In this document: one piece after another, positions 48,795-49,229 of the stretch
Numbering within the stretch: the stretch's first letter is position 1
Layout of the letters: each line of letters opens with the position of its first letter
DNA from: a virus
Virus record (IMG/VR): IMGVR_UViG_3300037168_000099
Coordinates: 1-49,229 of that record
Length of the DNA stretch: 49,229 nucleotides
Reading direction: 5' to 3' (one strand)
The notes under the pieces: model-generated
Databases searched by the model: none
Told to the model about the DNA's origin: nothing
What the model saw: the letters and a program-made list of their open reading frames with translations, nothing else
Position numbers and translations under genes: made by a program

Positions 48795-48946
48795 ATGCAG
48801 CGATCGTCATCGCGAGCATCTACTTCGCCATCCCGCTAGGAAGTATCTGGATTTCCGGGCGGCAGCTCACTTGGCAAGGCTGGCTGCTGTTCATGACGTT
48901 GTGGCCGATAGCGTTGCTGTTTATGGGACCGGAGGAATTGCCGTGA
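48791..48946 (+). CDS. Small two-span membrane protein, 51 aa
   Basis: The GTG overlaps the preceding stop by four bases. It has two hydrophobic segments (AIVIASIYFAIPLGSIWI and WLLFMTLWPIALLFMG) with a short polar turn. Its end overlaps the next GTG. Possible roles are envelope modification or defence evasion. The family is unknown. Confidence 0.6.
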   Translation: MNAAIVIASIYFAIPLGSIWISGRQLTWQGWLLFMTLWPIALLFMGPEELP

Positions 48947-49203
48947 AAACCCGCCTGCACGTCGCCGCCCCTGAGCACGAGGTCGCCTACCAGGACATCG
49001 TCGCCCTGGTGCGCAAACACGGCGAGCACCTCAGTGCGGTCGAGATGCTCGCCATAGCGGCCAACATGCTGGGCAAGCTGTGCGCGATGCAGGATCAGCG
49101 CAGCCTGACGCCGGCGATGGTCATGGAGATCGTCGCGCAAAATGTCGAGGAAGGTAACCGGCAGGCGGTTGCCAATATCCAGCAGAGCAGGGGAAGCGCA
49201 TGA
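48943..49203 (+). CDS. Small helical protein, 86 aa, possible terminase-region factor
   Basis: A GTG start has GGAGG seven bases upstream. The product is fully helical (EVAYQDIVALVRKHGEHLSA, MLAIAANMLGKLCAMQDQRS, MVMEIVAQNVEEGNRQAVAN). It is close to the terminase, so a small terminase role can be imagined, but there is no DNA-binding signature. The end overlaps the next ATG (ATGA). Confidence 0.65.
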   Translation: MKTRLHVAAPEHEVAYQDIVALVRKHGEHLSAVEMLAIAANMLGKLCAMQDQRSLTPAMVMEIVAQNVEEGNRQAVANIQQSRGSA

Positions 49204-49229
49204 CCAGAAAGCCCAAAGGCCCCCGCCCA
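49200..49229 (+). CDS. 5' end of a gene cut by the window edge, continued at base 1
   Basis: The ATG overlaps the previous stop by four bases and gives MTRKPKGPRP, then the window ends on a codon boundary. The frame resumes at base 1 without a stop (GQLEFVAPIGQ), so 49200-49229 plus 1-375 probably form one gene of 134 residues in a circular or terminally redundant genome. Confidence 0.6.
   Translation, partial: MTRKPKGPRP

Overview
The window reads as a complete, circularly closed genome of a short-tailed (podovirus-like) bacteriophage, 49,229 bp long. The last gene starts at 49200 and runs off the right edge after exactly ten codons. The reading frame open from base 1 to 375 continues it in the same frame, so the two ends appear to be an arbitrary cut through one gene. 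GC content is high outside one AT-rich block. The XRE-type regulator at 29975-30352 has the form common in alphaproteobacteria, so a Rhizobiales-like host is the best guess, but nothing in the sequence proves it. No integrase, recombinase, tRNA, CRISPR array or insertion sequence was seen.

Late region, + strand, 48546 through the junction to 30081. It starts with small early-type genes (an Acb2/Tad1-like protein, a membrane peptide, two short unknowns). Then come a repeat protein, the large terminase, the portal, a scaffold-like protein, the major capsid protein and a decoration-like protein, two paralogous head-tail connector proteins, a tail nozzle-like protein, two acetyltransferase-like proteins, four internal virion (ejection) proteins including a zinc metalloprotease, a fibre with a signal peptide, an SGNH-type esterase, and a lysis block (GH19 endolysin, holin candidate, tiny lipoprotein, secreted M15 peptidase). 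Most genes overlap by 1-8 bases, which implies translational coupling. A two-gene minus-strand island with its own promoter (5639-6241) interrupts the block between portal and scaffold.

Replication region, minus strand, 39807 down to 29975. A small XRE regulator leads a tightly packed operon: two winged-helix-like proteins, family A DNA polymerase, HD nucleotidase, a Cas4/RecB-like nuclease, a VRR-NUC nuclease, an SNF2 helicase, a probable ssDNA-binding protein and an XRE repressor. A lipoprotein gene flanked by 19-bp direct repeats looks inserted. Facing away from this operon is a primase-polymerase/VapE helicase (40082-42382).

Accessory region, minus strand, 46419 down to 42449: about a dozen small unknown genes plus a Dam-type DNA adenine methyltransferase.

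Control region, 46420-46988: an AT-rich non-coding block with 13 copies of a 9-bp iteron (ATGGTGACA and variants), bracketed by two copies of a 20-bp element and followed by a perfect 14-bp inverted repeat and a five-codon minigene. It separates divergent transcription units and is the best candidate replication origin. The most interesting items are this origin-like array, the Acb2/Tad1-like candidate anti-defence gene, the ejection-module metalloprotease with its repeated V-[DE]-H-[DN]-P-F motif, and the lipoprotein cassette between direct repeats.
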